Assembly (NCBI RefSeq): GCF_003286085.1
Contig: NW_020825478.1
Coordinates: 1-64,000 of the forward strand
DNA from: Drosophila persimilis
Taxonomy: Eukaryota; Arthropoda; Insecta; Diptera; Drosophilidae
Length of the DNA: 64,000 bases
Direction of reading: 5' to 3'
Shown: piece after piece, positions 25,667-39,635 of the stretch
Numbering within the stretch: position 1 is the first letter of the stretch
How the letters are laid out: the number at the start of each line of letters is the position of its first letter
Notes under the pieces: model-generated
Database searches by the model: none
Told to the model about the DNA's origin: nothing
What the model saw: the letters and a program-made list of their open reading frames with translations, nothing else
Translations under genes and position numbers: made by a program

Positions 25667-26087
25667 CTATTTTTACGCGCATAGCTGTGTTATTGTTTTG
25701 CTCGTGTCCAAAACATAACTGTAATGTTCTCACACGCATAGCCAAGCCCGCAGCTGCACACGCACACAGCGATGCGTTCCGTTGTTTTGCATTGAGACCG
25801 TCGCGTCGAGTCTTATCGCGTGATCTTTCAATTCCCTTTTGCTCGACTTCTTTTCGCGGAGTTGATGCAGTAGAAACTTCTAGACGAAGCCGCCCGCACG
25901 CTTAGTTTGAACCGCAGTAGAAACTTCGAGACGAAGCCGCCCGCACGCATAGTTTGTACCGCCGCAGAATCGAACCCCCCGCTATTCTTGTAATATAATT
26001 GTACTATAACCACCAATATTAAATAATCAATAAATAATAAATAAGCTCAAGATATAAACGATTAAACAGTCCACTAATTTATAACCA
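25599..26087 (+). repeat. BEL terminal repeat 4 (3'-most, 489 bp)
   Basis: Ends ATAACCA and is followed by the atggc target duplication (26088-26092) and satellite. It carries ccaaaacataac, a private gttattg near its start and gattaaacag near its end; the last variant is shared only with the solo repeat at 6396-6913. Confidence 0.85.
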
Positions 26088-29000
26088 ATGGCAATATAGC
26101 CCCAAAAAAGTGGAACCTCCGCAACTATATGGCTTCTGCACTTATATAGAACCCTTCCCTATCCAGCACTGGCATGTATACTGAACCACCGCAACTATAT
26201 AGCATACACACTCCAGAAAATGTGGCAGGATCGCATATTTTGGGCATAAGCACCAATATGGCAATATAGCCCCAAAAAAGTGGAACCTCCGCAACTATAT
26301 GGCTTCTGCACTTATATAGAACCCTCCCCTATCCAGCACTGGCATGTATACTGAACCACCGCAACTATATAGCATACACACTCCAGGAAATGTGGCAGGA
26401 TCGCATATTTTGGGCATAAGCACCAATATGGCAATATAGCCCCAAAAAAGTGGAACCTCCGAAATTATATGACACCTGCACTTATATAGAAACCTTCCCT
26501 ATACAGCACTTGCATGTATATTGAATCACCGCAACGATTTGGAACCCACGCTCTAGGAAATGTGGCGGGATCGCATATTTTGGGCATAAGCACCAATATG
26601 GCAATATAGCCCCAAAAAAGTGGAACCTCCGCAACTATATGGCACCTGCACTTATATAGAACCCTTCCCTATCCAGCACTGGCATGTATACTGAACCACC
26701 GCACCTATATAGCACCCACGCTCTAGGAAATTTGGCAGGATCGCATATTTTGGGCACTAGCACCAATATGGCACTCTAGCCCATAAAAAAGTGGAACCTC
26801 CGCAACTATATGGCACCTGCACTTATATAGAACCCTTCCCTATCCAGCACTGGCATGTATACTGAACCACCGCACCTATATAGCCCCCACGCTCCAGGAA
26901 ATGTGGCAGGATCGCATATTTTGGGCATAAGCACCAATATGGCAATATAGCCCCAAAAAAGTGGAACCTCCGCAACTATATGGCACCTGCACTTATATAG
27001 AACCCTTCCCTATCCAGCACTGGCATGTATACTGAACCACCGCAACTATATAGCATACACACTCCAGGAAATGTGGCAGGATCGCATATTTTGGGCATAA
27101 GCACCAATATGGCAATATAGCCCCAAAAAAGTGGAACCTCCGCAACTATATGGCTTCTGCACTTATATAGAACCCTTCCCTATCCAGCACTGGCATGTAT
27201 ACTGAACCACCGCAACTATATAGCATACACACTCCAGGAAATGTGGCAGGATCGCATATTTTGGGCATAAGCACCAATATGGCAATATAGCCCCAAAAAA
27301 GTGGAACCTCCGCAACTATATGGCACCTGCACTTATATAGAACCCTTCCCTATCCAGCACTGGCATGTATACTGAACCACCGCACCTATATAGCCCCACG
27401 CTCCAGGAAATGTGGCAGGATCGCACATCTTGGGCACTAGCACCAATATGGCACTCTAGCCCATAAAAAAGTGGAACCTCCGCAGCTATATGGCACCTGC
27501 ACTTATATAGAACCCTTCCCTATCCAGCACTGGCATGTATACTGAACCACCCCAGCTATATAGCATCCACGCTCCAGGAAATGTGGCAGGATTGCATATT
27601 TTGGGCATAAGCACCAATATGGCAATATAGCCCCAAAAAAGTGGAACCTCCGCAACTATATGGCTTCTGCACTTATATAGAACCCTTCCCTATCCAGCAC
27701 TGGCATGTATACTGAACCACCGCACCTCTATAGCCCCCACGCTCCAGGAAATGTATCAGGATCGCACATCTTTGGCACTAGCACCAATATGGCACTCTAG
27801 CCCATAAAAAAGTGGAACCTCCGCAACTATATGGCACCTGCACTTATATAGAACCCTTCCCTATCCAGCACTGGCATGTATACTGAACCACCGCACCTAT
27901 ATAGCCCCCACGCTCCAGGAAATGTGGCAGGATCGCACATCTTGGGCATAAGCACCAATATGGCAATATAGCCCAAAAAAGTGGAACCTCCGCAACTATA
28001 TGGCTTCTGCACTTATATAGAACCCTTCCCTATCCAGCACTGGCATGTATACTGAACCACCGCAACTATATAGCATACACACTCCAGGAAATGTGGCAGG
28101 ATCGCATATTTTGGGCATAAGCCCCAATATGGCAATATAGCCCCAAAAAAGTGGAACCTCCGCAACTATATGGCACCTGCACTTATATAGAACCCTTCCC
28201 TATCCAGCACTGGCATGTATACTGAACCACCGCACCTATATAGCACCCACGCTCTAGGAAATTTGGCAGGATCGCATATTTTGGGCACTAGCACCAATAT
28301 GGCACTCTAGCCCATAAAAAAGTGGAACCTCCGCAACTATATGGCACCTGCACTTATATAGAACCCTTCCCTATCCAGCACTGGCATGTATACTGAACCA
28401 CCGCACCTATATAGCACCCACGCTCTAGGAAATTTGGCAGGATCGCATATTTTGGGCATAAGCACCAATATGGCAATATAGCCCCAAAAAAGTGGAAGCT
28501 CCGCAACTATATGGCTTCTGCACTTATATAGAACCCTTCCCTATCCAGCACTGGCATGTATACTGAACCACCGCAACTATATAGCATACACACTCCAGGA
28601 AATGTGGCAGGATCGCATATTTTGGGCATAAGCCCCAATATGGCAATATAGCCCCAAAAAAGTGGAACCTCCGCAACTATATGGCACCTGCACTTATATA
28701 GAACCCTTCCCTATCCAGCACTGGCATGTATACTGAACCACCGCACCTATATAGCATCCACGCTCCAGGAAATGTGGCAGGATCGCATATTTTGGGCATA
28801 AGCACCAATATGGCAATATAGCCCCAAAAAAGTGGAACCTCCGCAACTATATGGCTTCTGCACTTATATAGAACCCTTCCCTATCCAGCACTGGCATGTA
28901 TACTGAACCACCGCACCTCTATAGCCCCCACGCTCCAGGAAATGTATCAGGATCGCACATCTTTGGCACTAGCACCAATATGGCACTCTAGCCCATAAAA

Positions 29001-32000
29001 AAGTGGAACCTCCGCAACTATATGGCACCTGCACTTATATAGAACCCTTCCCTATCCAGCACTGGCATGTATACTGAACCACCGCACCTATATAGCCCCC
29101 ACGCTCCAGGAAATGTGGCAGGATCGCACATCTTGGGCATAAGCACCAATATGGCAATATAGCCCCAAAAAAGTGGAACCTCCGCAACTATATGGCTTCT
29201 GCACTTATATAGAACCCTTCCCTATCCAGCACTGGCATGTATACTGAACCACCGCAACTATATAGCATAAACACTCCAGGAAATGTGGCAGGATCGCATA
29301 TTTTGGGCATAAGCCCCAATATGGCAATATAGCCCCAAAAAAGTGTAACCTCCGCAACTATATGGCACCTGCACTTATATAGAACCCTTCCCTATCCAGC
29401 ACTGGCATGTATACTGAACCACCGCAACTATATAGCATACACACTCCAGGAAATGTGGCAGGATCGCATATTTTGGGCATAAGCACCAATATGGCAATAT
29501 AGCCCCAAAAAAGTGGAACCTCCGCAACTATATGGCACCTGCACTTATATAGAACCCTTCCCTATCCAGCACTGGCATGTATACTGAACCACCGCACCTA
29601 TATAGCATCCACGCTCCAGGAAATGTGGCAGGATCGCACATCTTGGGCATAAGCACCAATATGGCAATATAGCCCCAAAAAAGTGGAACCTCCGCAACTA
29701 TATGGCTTCTGCACTTATATAGAACCCTTCCCTATCCAGCACTGGCATGTATACTGAACCACCGCAACTATATAGCATACACACTCCAGGAAATGTGGCA
29801 GGATCGCATATTTTGGGCATAAGCACCAATATGGCAATATAGCCCCAAAAAAGTGGAACCTCCGCAACTATATGTCACCTGCACTTATATAGAACCCTTC
29901 CCTATCCAGCACTGGCATGTATACTGAACCACCGCACCTATATAGCATCCACGCTCCAGGAAATGTGGCAGGATCGCACATCTTGGGCATAAGCACCAAT
30001 ATGGCAATATAGCCCCAAAAAAGTGGAACCTCCGCAACTATATGGCACCTGCACTTATATAGAACCCTTCCCTATCCAGCACTGGCATGTATACTGAACC
30101 ACCGCACCTATATAGCACCCACTCTCTAGGAAATTTGGCAGGATCGCATATTTTGGGCACTAGCACCAATATGGCACTCTAGCCCATAAAAAAGTGGAAC
30201 CTCCGCAACTATATGGCACCTGCACTTATATAGAACCCTTCCCTATCCAGCACTGGCATGTATACTGAACCACCGCACCTATTTAGCCCCCACGCTCCAG
30301 GAAATGTGGCAGGATCGCACATCTTGGGCATAAGCACCAATATGGCAGTATAGCCCCAAAAAAGTGGAACCTCCGCAACTATATGGCTTCTGCACTTATA
30401 TAGAACCCTTCCCTATCCAGCACTGGCATGTATACTGAACCACCGCAACTATATAGCATACACACTCCAGGAAATGTGGCAGGATCGCATATTTTGGGCA
30501 TAAGCCCCAATATGGCAATATAGCCCCAAAAAAGTGGAACCTCCGCAACTATATGGCACCTGCACTTATATAGAACCCTTCCCTATCCAGCACTGGCATG
30601 TATACTGAACCACCGCAACTATATAGCATACACACTCCAGGAAATGTGGCAGGATCGCATATTTTGGGCATAAGCACCAATATGGCAATATAGCCCCAAA
30701 AAAGTGGAACCTCCGCAACTATATGGCACCTGCACTTATATAGAACCCTTCCCTATCCAGCACTGGCATGTATACTGAACCACCGCACCTATATAGCATC
30801 CACGCTCCAGGAAATGTGGCAGGATCGCACATCTTGGGCATAAGCACCAATATGGCAATATAGCCCCAAAAAAGTGGAACCTCCGCAACTATATGGCTTC
30901 TGCACTTATATAGAACCCTTCCCTATCCAGCACTGGCATGTATACTGAACCACCGCAACTATATAGCATACACACTCCAGGAAATGTGGCAGGATCGCAT
31001 ATTTTGGGCATAAGCCCCAATATGGCAATATAGCCCCAAAAAAGTGGAACCTCCGCAACTATATGGCACCTGCACTTATATAGAACCCTTCCCTATCCAG
31101 CACTGGCATGTATACTGAACCACCGCAACTATATAGCATACACACTCCAGGAAATGTGGCAGGATCGCATATTTTGGGCATAAGCCCCAATATGGCAATA
31201 TAGCCCCAAAAAAGTGGAACCTCCGCAACTATATGGCACCTGCACTTATATAGAACCCTTCCCTATCCAGCACTGGCATGTATACTGAACCACCGCACCT
31301 ATATAGCACCCACTCTCTAGGAAATTTGGCAGGATCGCATATTTTGGGCACTAGCACCAATATGGCACTCTAGCCCATAAAAAAGTGGAACCTCCGCAAC
31401 TATATGGCACCTGCACTTATATAGAACCCTTCCCTATCCAGCACTGGCATGTATACTGAACCACCGCACCTATATAGCCCCCACGCTCCAGGAAATGTGG
31501 CAGGATCGCATATTTTGGGCATAAGCACCAATATGGCAATATAGCCCCAAAAAAGTGGAACCTCCGCAACTATATGGCTTCTGCACTTATATAGAACCCT
31601 TCCCTATCCAGCACTGGCATGTATACTGAACCACCGCACCTCTATAGCCCCCACGCTCCAGGAAATGTATCAGGATCGCACATCTTTGGCACTAGCACCA
31701 ATATGGCACTCTAGCCCATAAAAAAGTGGAACCTCCGAAACTATATGGGACCTGCACTTATATAGAACCCTTCCCTATCCAGCACTGGCATGTATACTGA
31801 ATCACCGCACCTATATATCACCCACGCTCCAGGAAATGTGGCAAGATCGCACATCTTGGGCACTAGCAACAATACGGCACTATAGCCTCAAAAAAGTGGA
31901 ACTCCGCAACTATATGGCACCTTCACTTATATAGAACCCTTCCCTATCCAGCACTGGCATGTATACTGAACCACCGCACCTATATAGCACCCACGCTCTA

Positions 32001-35000
32001 GGAAATTTGGCAGGATCGCATATTTTGGGCATAAGCACCAATATGGCAATATAGCCCTAAAAAAGTGGAACTTCCGAAATTACATGACACCTGCACTTAT
32101 ATAGAAACCTTCCCTATACAGCACTTGCATGTATATTGAATCACCGCAACGATCTGGAGCCCACGCTCTAGGAAATGTGGCAGGATCGCATATTTTGGGC
32201 ATAAGCACCAATATGGCAATATAGCCCCAACAAAGTGGAACCTCCGCAACTATATGGCACCTGCACTTATATAGAACCCTTCCCTATCCAGCACTGGCAT
32301 GTATACTGAACCACCGCACCTATATAGCCCCCACGGTCCAGGAAATGTGGCTGGATCGCACATCTTAGGCACTAGCACCAATATGGCAATATAGCCCCAA
32401 AAAAGTGGAACCTCCGCAACAATATGGCACCTGCACTTATATAGAACCCTTCCCTATCCAGCACTGGCATGTATACTGATCCACCGCACCTATATAGCAC
32501 CCACGCTCTAGGAAATTTGGCAGGATCGCATATTTTGGGCATAAGCACCAATATGGCAATATAGCCCCAAAAAAGTGGAACCTCCGCAACTAACTGGCAC
32601 CTGCACTTATATAGAACCCTTCCCTATCCAGCACTGGCATGTATACTGAACCACCGCACCTACATAGCATCCACGCTCCAGGAAATGTGGCAGGATCGCA
32701 TATTTTGGGCATAAGCACCAATATGGCAATATAGCCCCAAAAAAGTGGAACCTCCGCAACTATATGGCACCTGCACTTATATAGAACCCTTCCCTATCCA
32801 GCACTGGCATGTATACTGAACCACCGCACCTATATAGCATCCACGCTCCAGGAAATGTGGCAGGATCGCACATCTTGGGCATAAGCACCAATATGGCAAT
32901 ATAGCCCCAAAAAAGTGGAACCTCCGCAACTATATGGCTTCTGCAGTTATATAGAACCCTTCCCTATCCAGCACTGGCATGTATACTGAACCACCGCAAC
33001 TATATAGCATACACACTCCAGGAAATGTGGCAGGATGGCATATTTTGGGCATAAGCCCCAATATGGCAATATAGCCCCAAAAAAGTGGAACCTCCGCAAC
33101 TATATGGCACCTGCACTTATATAGAACACTTCCCTATCCAGCACTGGCATGTATACTGAACCACCGCACCTATATAGCACCCACGCTCTAGGAAATTTGG
33201 CAGGATCGCATATTTTGGGCACTAGCACCAATATGGCACTCTAGCCCATAAAAAAGTGGAACCTCCGCAACTATATGGCACCTGCACTTATATAGAACCC
33301 TTCCCTATCCAGCACTGGCATGTATACTGAACCACCGCACCTATATAGCCCCCACGCTCCAGGAAATGTGGCAGGATCGCATATTTTGGGCATAAGCACC
33401 AATATGGCAATATAGCCCCAAAAAAGTGGAACCTCCGCAACTATATGGCTTCTGCACTTATATAGAACCCTTCCCTATCCAGCACTGGCATGTATACTGA
33501 ACCACCGCACCTCTATAGCCCCCACCCTCCAGGAAATGTATCAGGATCGCACATCTTTGGCACTAGCACCAATATGGCACTCTAGCCCATAAAAAAGTGG
33601 AACCTCCGCAACTATATGGGACCTGCACTTATATAGAACCCTTCCCTATCCAGCACTGGCATGTATACTGAATCACCGCACCTATATATCACCCACGCTC
33701 CAGGAAATGTGGCAAGATCGCACATCTTGGGCACTAGCAACAATACGGCACTATAGCCTCAAAAAAGTGGAACTCCGCAACTATATGGCACCTTCACTTA
33801 TATAGAACCCTTCCCTATCCAGCACTGGCATGTATACTGAACCACCGCACCTATATAGCACCCACGCTCTAGGAAATTTGGCAGGATCGCATATTTTGGG
33901 CATAAGCACCAATATGGCAATATAGCCCTAAAAAAGTGGAACTTCCGAAATTATATGACACCTGCACTTATATAGAAACCTTCCCTATACAGCACTTGCA
34001 TGTATATTAAATCACCGCAACGATCTGGAACCCACGCTCTAGGAAATGTGGCAGGATCGCATATTTTGGGCATAAGCACCAATATGGCAATATAGCCCCA
34101 ACAAAGTGGAACCTCCGCAACTATATGGCACCTGCACTTATATAGAACCCTTCCCTATCCAGCACTGGCATGTATACTGAACCACCGCACCTATATAGCC
34201 CCCACGGTCCAGGAAATGTGGCTGGATCGCACATCTTGGGCACTAGCACCAATATGGCAATATAGCCCCAAAAAAGTGGAACCTCCGCAACAATATGGCA
34301 CCTGCACTTATATAGAACCCTTCCCTATCCAGCACTGGCATGTATACTGAACCACCGCAACTATATAGCATACACACTCCAGGAAATGTGGCAGGATCGC
34401 ACATCTTGGGCACTAGCACCAATATGGCAATATAGCCCCAAAAAAGTGGAACCTCCGCAACAATATGACACCTGCACTTATATAGAAACCTTCCCTATAC
34501 AGCACTTGCATGTATATTGAATCACCGCAACGATTTGGAACCCACGCTCTAGGAAATGTGGCGGGATCGCATATTTTGGGCATAAGCACCAATATGGCAA
34601 TATAGCCCCAAAAAAGTGGAACCTCCGCAACTATATGGCACCTGCACTTATATAGAACCCTTCCCTATCCAGCACTGGCATGTATACTGAACCACCGCAC
34701 CTATATAGCACCCACGCTCTAGGAAATTTGGCAGGATCGCATATTTTGGGCACTAGCACCAATATGGCACTCTAGCCCATAAAAAAGTGGAACCTCCGCA
34801 ACTATATGGCACCTGCACTTATATAGAACCCTTCCCTATCCAGCACTGGCATGTATACTGAACCACCGCACCTATATAGCACCCACGCTCTAGGAAATTT
34901 GGCAGGATCGCATATTTTGGGCATAAGCACCAATATGGCAATATAGCCCCAAAAAAGTGGAACCTCCGAAATTATATGACACCTGCACTTATATAGAAAC

Positions 35001-36572
35001 CTTCCCTATACAGCACTTGCATGTATATTGAATCACCGCAACGATTTGGAACCCACGCTCTAGGAAATGTGGCGGGATCGCATATTTTGGGCATAAGCAC
35101 CAATATGGCAATATAGCCCCAAAAAAGTGGAACCTCCGCAACTATATGGCACCTGCACTTATATAGAACCCTTCCCTATCCAGCACTGGCATGTATACTG
35201 AACCACCGCACCTATATAGCACCCACGCTCTAGGAAATTTGGCAGGATCGCATATTTTGGGCACTAGCACCAATATGGCACTCTAGCCCATAAAAAAGTG
35301 GAACCTCCGCAACTATATGGCACCTGCACTTATATAGAACCCTTCCCTATCCAGCACTGGCATGTATACTGAACCACCGCACCTATATAGCCCCCACGCT
35401 CCAGGAAATGTGGCAGGATCGCATATTTTGGGCATAAGCACCAATATGGCAATATAGCCCCAAAAAAGTGGAACCTCCGCAACTATATGGCACCTGCACT
35501 TATATAGAACCCTTCCCTATCCAGCACTGGCATGTATACTGAACCACCGCAACTATATAGCCCCACGCTCCAGGAAATGTGGCAGGATCGCACATCTTGG
35601 GCACTAGCACCAATATGGCACTCTAGCCCATAAAAAAGTGGAACCTCCGCAGCTATATGGCACCTGCACTTATATAGAACCCTTCCCTATCCAGCACTGG
35701 CATGTATACTGAACCACCCCAGCTATATAGCATCCACGCTCCAGGAAATGTGGCAGGATCGCATATTTTGGGCATAAGCACCAATATGGCAATATAGCCC
35801 CAAAAAAGTGGAACCTCCGCAACTATATGGCTTCTGCACTTATATAGAACCCTTCCCTATCCAGCACTGGCATGTATACTGAACCACCGCACCTCTATAG
35901 CCCCCACGCTCCAGGAAATGTATCAGGATCGCACATCTTTGGCACTAGCACCAATATGGCACTCTAGCCCATAAAAAAGTGGAACCTCCGCAACTATATG
36001 GCACCTGCACTTATATAGAACCCTTCCCTATCCAGCACTGGCATGTATACTGAACCACCGCACCTATATAGCCCCCACGCTCCAGGAAATGTGGCAGGAT
36101 CGCACATCTTGGGCATAAGCACCAATATGGCAATATAGCCCAAAAAAGTGGAACCTCCGCAACTATATGGCTTCTGCACTTATATAGAACCCTTCCCTAT
36201 CCAGCACTGGCATGTATACTGAACCACCGCAACTATATAGCATACACACTCCAGGAAATGTGGCAGGATCGCATATTTTGGGCATAAGCCCCAATATGGC
36301 AATATAGCCCCAAAAAAGTGGAACCTCCGCAACTATATGGCACCTGCACTTATATAGAACCCTTCCCTATCCAGCACTGGCATGTATACTGAACCACCGC
36401 ACCTATATAGCACCCACGCTCTAGGAAATTTGGCAGGATCGCATATTTTGGGCACTAGCACCAATATGGCACTCTAGCCCATAAAAAAGTGGAACCTCCG
36501 CAACTATATGGCACCTGCACTTATATAGAACCCTTGCCTATCCAGCACTGGCATGTATACTGAACCACCGCA
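26088..36572. repeat. 170-bp satellite array, segment 3
   Basis: Satellite monomers of the same family as segments 1 and 2. It contains the first copy, and the start of the second, of a block of about 8.2 kb. Markers such as the shortened tatagccccacg (27391 and 35558) and aatgtatcagg (27750 and 35917) recur at an offset of 8167. Upstream of about 27 kb the offset is 8507, so the second copy has lost two monomers. Diverged monomers with caacgattt or caacgatct are interspersed. No gene seen. The array ends with the cgca duplication of the next element. Confidence 0.97.
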
Positions 36573-38889
36573 TGTAGGGGCCGAATTAAGGGAACGAGTA
36601 TAGAACATCACGGATAAGTATAGTTTTCTTTTGGTAATGCTTAAAAGTGCAGAGACATAGTAACTCCGAAAGTGGACCGTAAGCTGCAAGCTTTCCGAAA
36701 AGCTTTCTAAAGAGAGCCGGCGCGCAGCGCACGCATTTAAGCGAAAGACGTCACGTTTACCTTGACCCAAGAGAGTAGCGTAGCGTAGGGAGAGCATAGA
36801 TTAAAAGCTTGCCCAAAAGTTCGCTCAAATGGGCGAAAGATCATCCGATTATGCAGTTTAAATTCCCAACATCATCCGATTATGCAGTTAAAGTTCCTAA
36901 GATCATCCGATTATGCAGTTAAAATTCCCCAAATATCATCCGATCTTCGAGCTTTTGGTTCGGTACCGCTTGGCTGAACTTGCAGAAGTTGGGCTGGAGT
37001 ATTGACAAAGAATCGATTGATTAAAGCGGACGTGTTTGTGCTATACTCGGGAATAAATAAATATATATATATATATATTTAGCCAACGAACAGTTCTGGC
37101 AACTACGCCATACCTCGTGAACCGAGTTCAATAAAGACCCAGAATCAGGAGTAATTAACCAGGAAAGCAGTGTAAAGAAAAGAAAACATAGCTGGTATGT
37201 CCGTGATTAATTTGGAAAGTGTTCGTGGTAAAATATATATATATGAATTTGTGTTATAGGACGGCGGCCCGTAGCCACGGTACCGCTCGTGCGATCATCA
37301 GTCGCATAGGAGTGCATATACGGTGTGGTCTATGAGAGGAGTGTTGCCGGTGGATTGATAAGACAAGTAGTAAACCCGCGGGAGGCACCGAGCAGCGAAA
37401 CCTGCAGCTTGACGTTGTCCGTCGAAAGCCTCAACAACCGTGTGGATGCACGGCGAAAACCAAGAGGCGCCTCCGGACCCTTATTTTTGGCGCCGTTGAC
37501 GCCACCCGTTTATCGAGCCTCCAATGAGAGTGTAGTCCGCAGACCGACGTCAAATTTGATCGGCAACCTGAAGCCCAGCTAAGGAGTTAATTTACCCCAT
37601 CTTCAAGTGATTTAGCTGCGCCAGCGACACCCAATAATGAACTCGAATTGATTGCATTATTGTTGGATTCTTCCGGAGGCGCAGTCCTACTCAGCCTGGC
37701 TGACATGTCTCTCGATCACGGCAATAGAGGACCATAGTTACTCGTGGATGTAACACAAGCCCCTTTTTCCTCTAGATTTCATGTGCCAGGCTAAAAACCA
37801 TTCTCTTTCGTCACACGATGTATACAGTTTTATAGTTAGTTATGTAACACAGCCAACATAATGGTTTTTGGAAACTAATGGGTATGAGAGCAACATTAAT
37901 TTTCCTTGAGATTACAAAGCAGTACACTCTAGTACGCTCATGTGCACATATACTCGTATTAAATATCTTTTCTTTTCCTTAGAATTATGCACCAACGTCA
38001 TCATTGAGCTCAACGATCACGAATGGAAAAAGCGGTACTAGCCTACCAAAAGCGCTGTGAGTTTGTAAATAAGAACAAGTACATATATGCACTGAGCTGG
38101 GAAGTAACCTGCGTGTTACATGTAATTTTCTATTGATATTCCCTTTATAAATCCGTAACCATAATGTATTGGTACCTCTCACCCCTTTAGAATCTGTTAC
38201 CCATATATGATGGTCATTTTTAAATCTTTATTTTTCTTAATATTTCTTCGCCATTCCTTACTAATATATTAAGCTATCGAGACACAACAAAAATGGATTT
38301 AATTATAAGTTAAGAAAACCCCCCCCCAAGAATTTAGTTATATGATTAGGGATTTATTGAAATATATATATATAATGATATTGATTTTGAAGTACAACCC
38401 TAATATGTTCTAAATTCAGTACTCCGCCCTCAGAAAGGCATGATCGAAGTGGTGGGATGATAACTGTTTAACGTTATTCAAGGGGTCTATACGGTCAGGT
38501 TACCTGTATAGCATAGGTCGGGAGGGTAGAGAAGATAGAGATACTCACTAACACCGGAGTTTCTCATCATTTGAGTAGAGTAATTGATCAGTATGTCCAC
38601 ACTTTCCACAACCAACTTGTTGGTCCCATAACCAATTCCTGGCTCCGGTTAAACCTGGATTCTGTTGTTAGTTTTATGTTTGGTTCTTTTTTTTTTTTAT
38701 TATTATTATTTTATTATTTTTAAATGTGCACCTAAAACATTATGCGAGTGTGTGTCAGTATGTGATAGGAGAGAGTAGAACGAACCCCGACAATCCGGCG
38801 AGCTTAGTCAGAGCATAGCTAGAGGTGCACACGAAATCTCTTCATACTAGTATGGGTAAACGACAGCTATCCCACACCTGCACGCTACA
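36573..38889 (+). repeat. 5' LTR of the Ulysses-like element (2317 bp)
   Basis: Unusually long LTR, TG...CA bounded. It holds direct repeats at 36841-36950, a TA tract near 37061-37079 (the site used by the nested element in the 3' LTR), a short G/C-rich ORF-like stretch at 37325-37582, a C homopolymer near 38321 and a T-rich tract near 38690. Promoter and polyadenylation sites cannot be fixed by eye, though AATAAA words occur at 37052 and around 37129. Confidence 0.9.
36841..36950 (+). repeat. Direct repeats in the U3-side of the LTR
   Basis: The word tcatccgattatgcagtt starts at 36841, 36872 and 36903, and a partial fourth copy (tcatccgat) at 36936, giving spacings of 31, 31 and 33 bp. The same set lies in the 3' LTR near 44824-44933. 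Clustered repeats upstream in an LTR are often binding sites for host regulators, but no known motif is recognised here. Confidence 0.75.
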
Positions 38890-38893
38890 TAAT

Positions 38894-38911
38894 TGGCGCC
38901 CAACGTGGGGC
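38894..38911 (+). promoter_or_regulatory. Primer-binding site, tRNA-Lys type
   Basis: TGGCGCCCAACGTGGGGC lies 4 bp after the 5' LTR and fits the 3' end of insect tRNA-Lys(CUU) including CCA, by recall of that tRNA. The same primer is used by gypsy-type elements. Confidence 0.85.
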
Positions 38912-39635
38912 CCGAAGGGACATGATCTCTCGTAAAGTTGGTACTTAACTTTAGTACCAGAGGCATGTCATTCTGGGGCTAGGCTCCACCATAGCTCTAT
39001 ATTCCATCCAAAACAATAATTCTCTGGTAATACTATACTGATAGATCTCTTCGGGTGGGAGTACGACAGCTGTTGCATACGGAACCTACGACTATTTTTC
39101 ATGGTTGGAAAAGTCGACCTGTGTATAATCTGTTGTCTCTTCCTCCGGATGGACTAGCTTATATAGGTAGTTACAATATACTGATATCACGATATAGGAC
39201 TCCACCAACGAGATAGCTAAAGATGTTGATTTAGGGAACTGCGGGAGTTATTCAAAAGACGGATACCCCGACTCAAAGTTATATTCATTAAATTATCTTG
39301 AGCTTGGCTGTAGAGATTCCTTTATCAAATTCTAGTTGGGTTAGGAAAAAGTCGCAGATTTTAGGAATCACGATCTTCTACTTATGATAAGTAGAGACTG
39401 TCCATTATCCGGACTTATACCTTCAAAACTGGTAATATAACTGGCCAACATACACAACTTAATTACTCAACTATTCAAATCGAAACGTACAGTTAGTGGT
39501 AGACCACCTAGACCATGCCTGGAGAGGGCGAACATATTAAGTAAATTTCATATTCGTTAACTCATATTTGCATATTAGTTTCATAATTTTATTTTCATTA
39601 TTATTTTTTTTTTTATTAAGAAATTCATACAAATC
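38912..39635 (+). other. Leader between primer site and ORF1
   Basis: Untranslated leader of 724 bp with no long ORF. It ends in an A/T-rich tract with a long T run at about 39605-39616, some 20 bp before the ORF1 ATG. It probably holds the packaging signal, but nothing specific can be identified. Confidence 0.6.

Larger units (their letters stand above)
11854..26087 (+). mobile_element. BEL/Pao tandem complex: four terminal repeats, three internal regions
   Basis: One satellite-embedded block bounded by atggc duplications (11849-11853 and 26088-26092). Order: terminal repeat 1 (11854-12371), internal A (12372-14993; gag fragment plus LINE), repeat 2 (14994-15400, 5' truncated), internal B (15401-20470; full-length, broken gag-pol), repeat 3 (20471-20959), internal C (20960-25598; like B with a 431-bp gag deletion), repeat 4 (25599-26087). 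B and C share the same frameshifts and differ by only a few substitutions plus the deletion. The pattern is best explained by unequal recombination between terminal repeats rather than by three separate transpositions into one another. Confidence 0.85.

Noticed and set aside
37325..37582. 85-codon ORF present in both Ulysses-like LTRs
   Set aside because: It is duplicated only because the LTR is. No recognisable domain; coding potential is not supported beyond being open.
38890..38893. Treating taat before the tRNA-Lys site as part of the LTR
   Set aside because: The 3' LTR ends at CTACA followed directly by the cgca duplication, so the four bases belong to the internal region.
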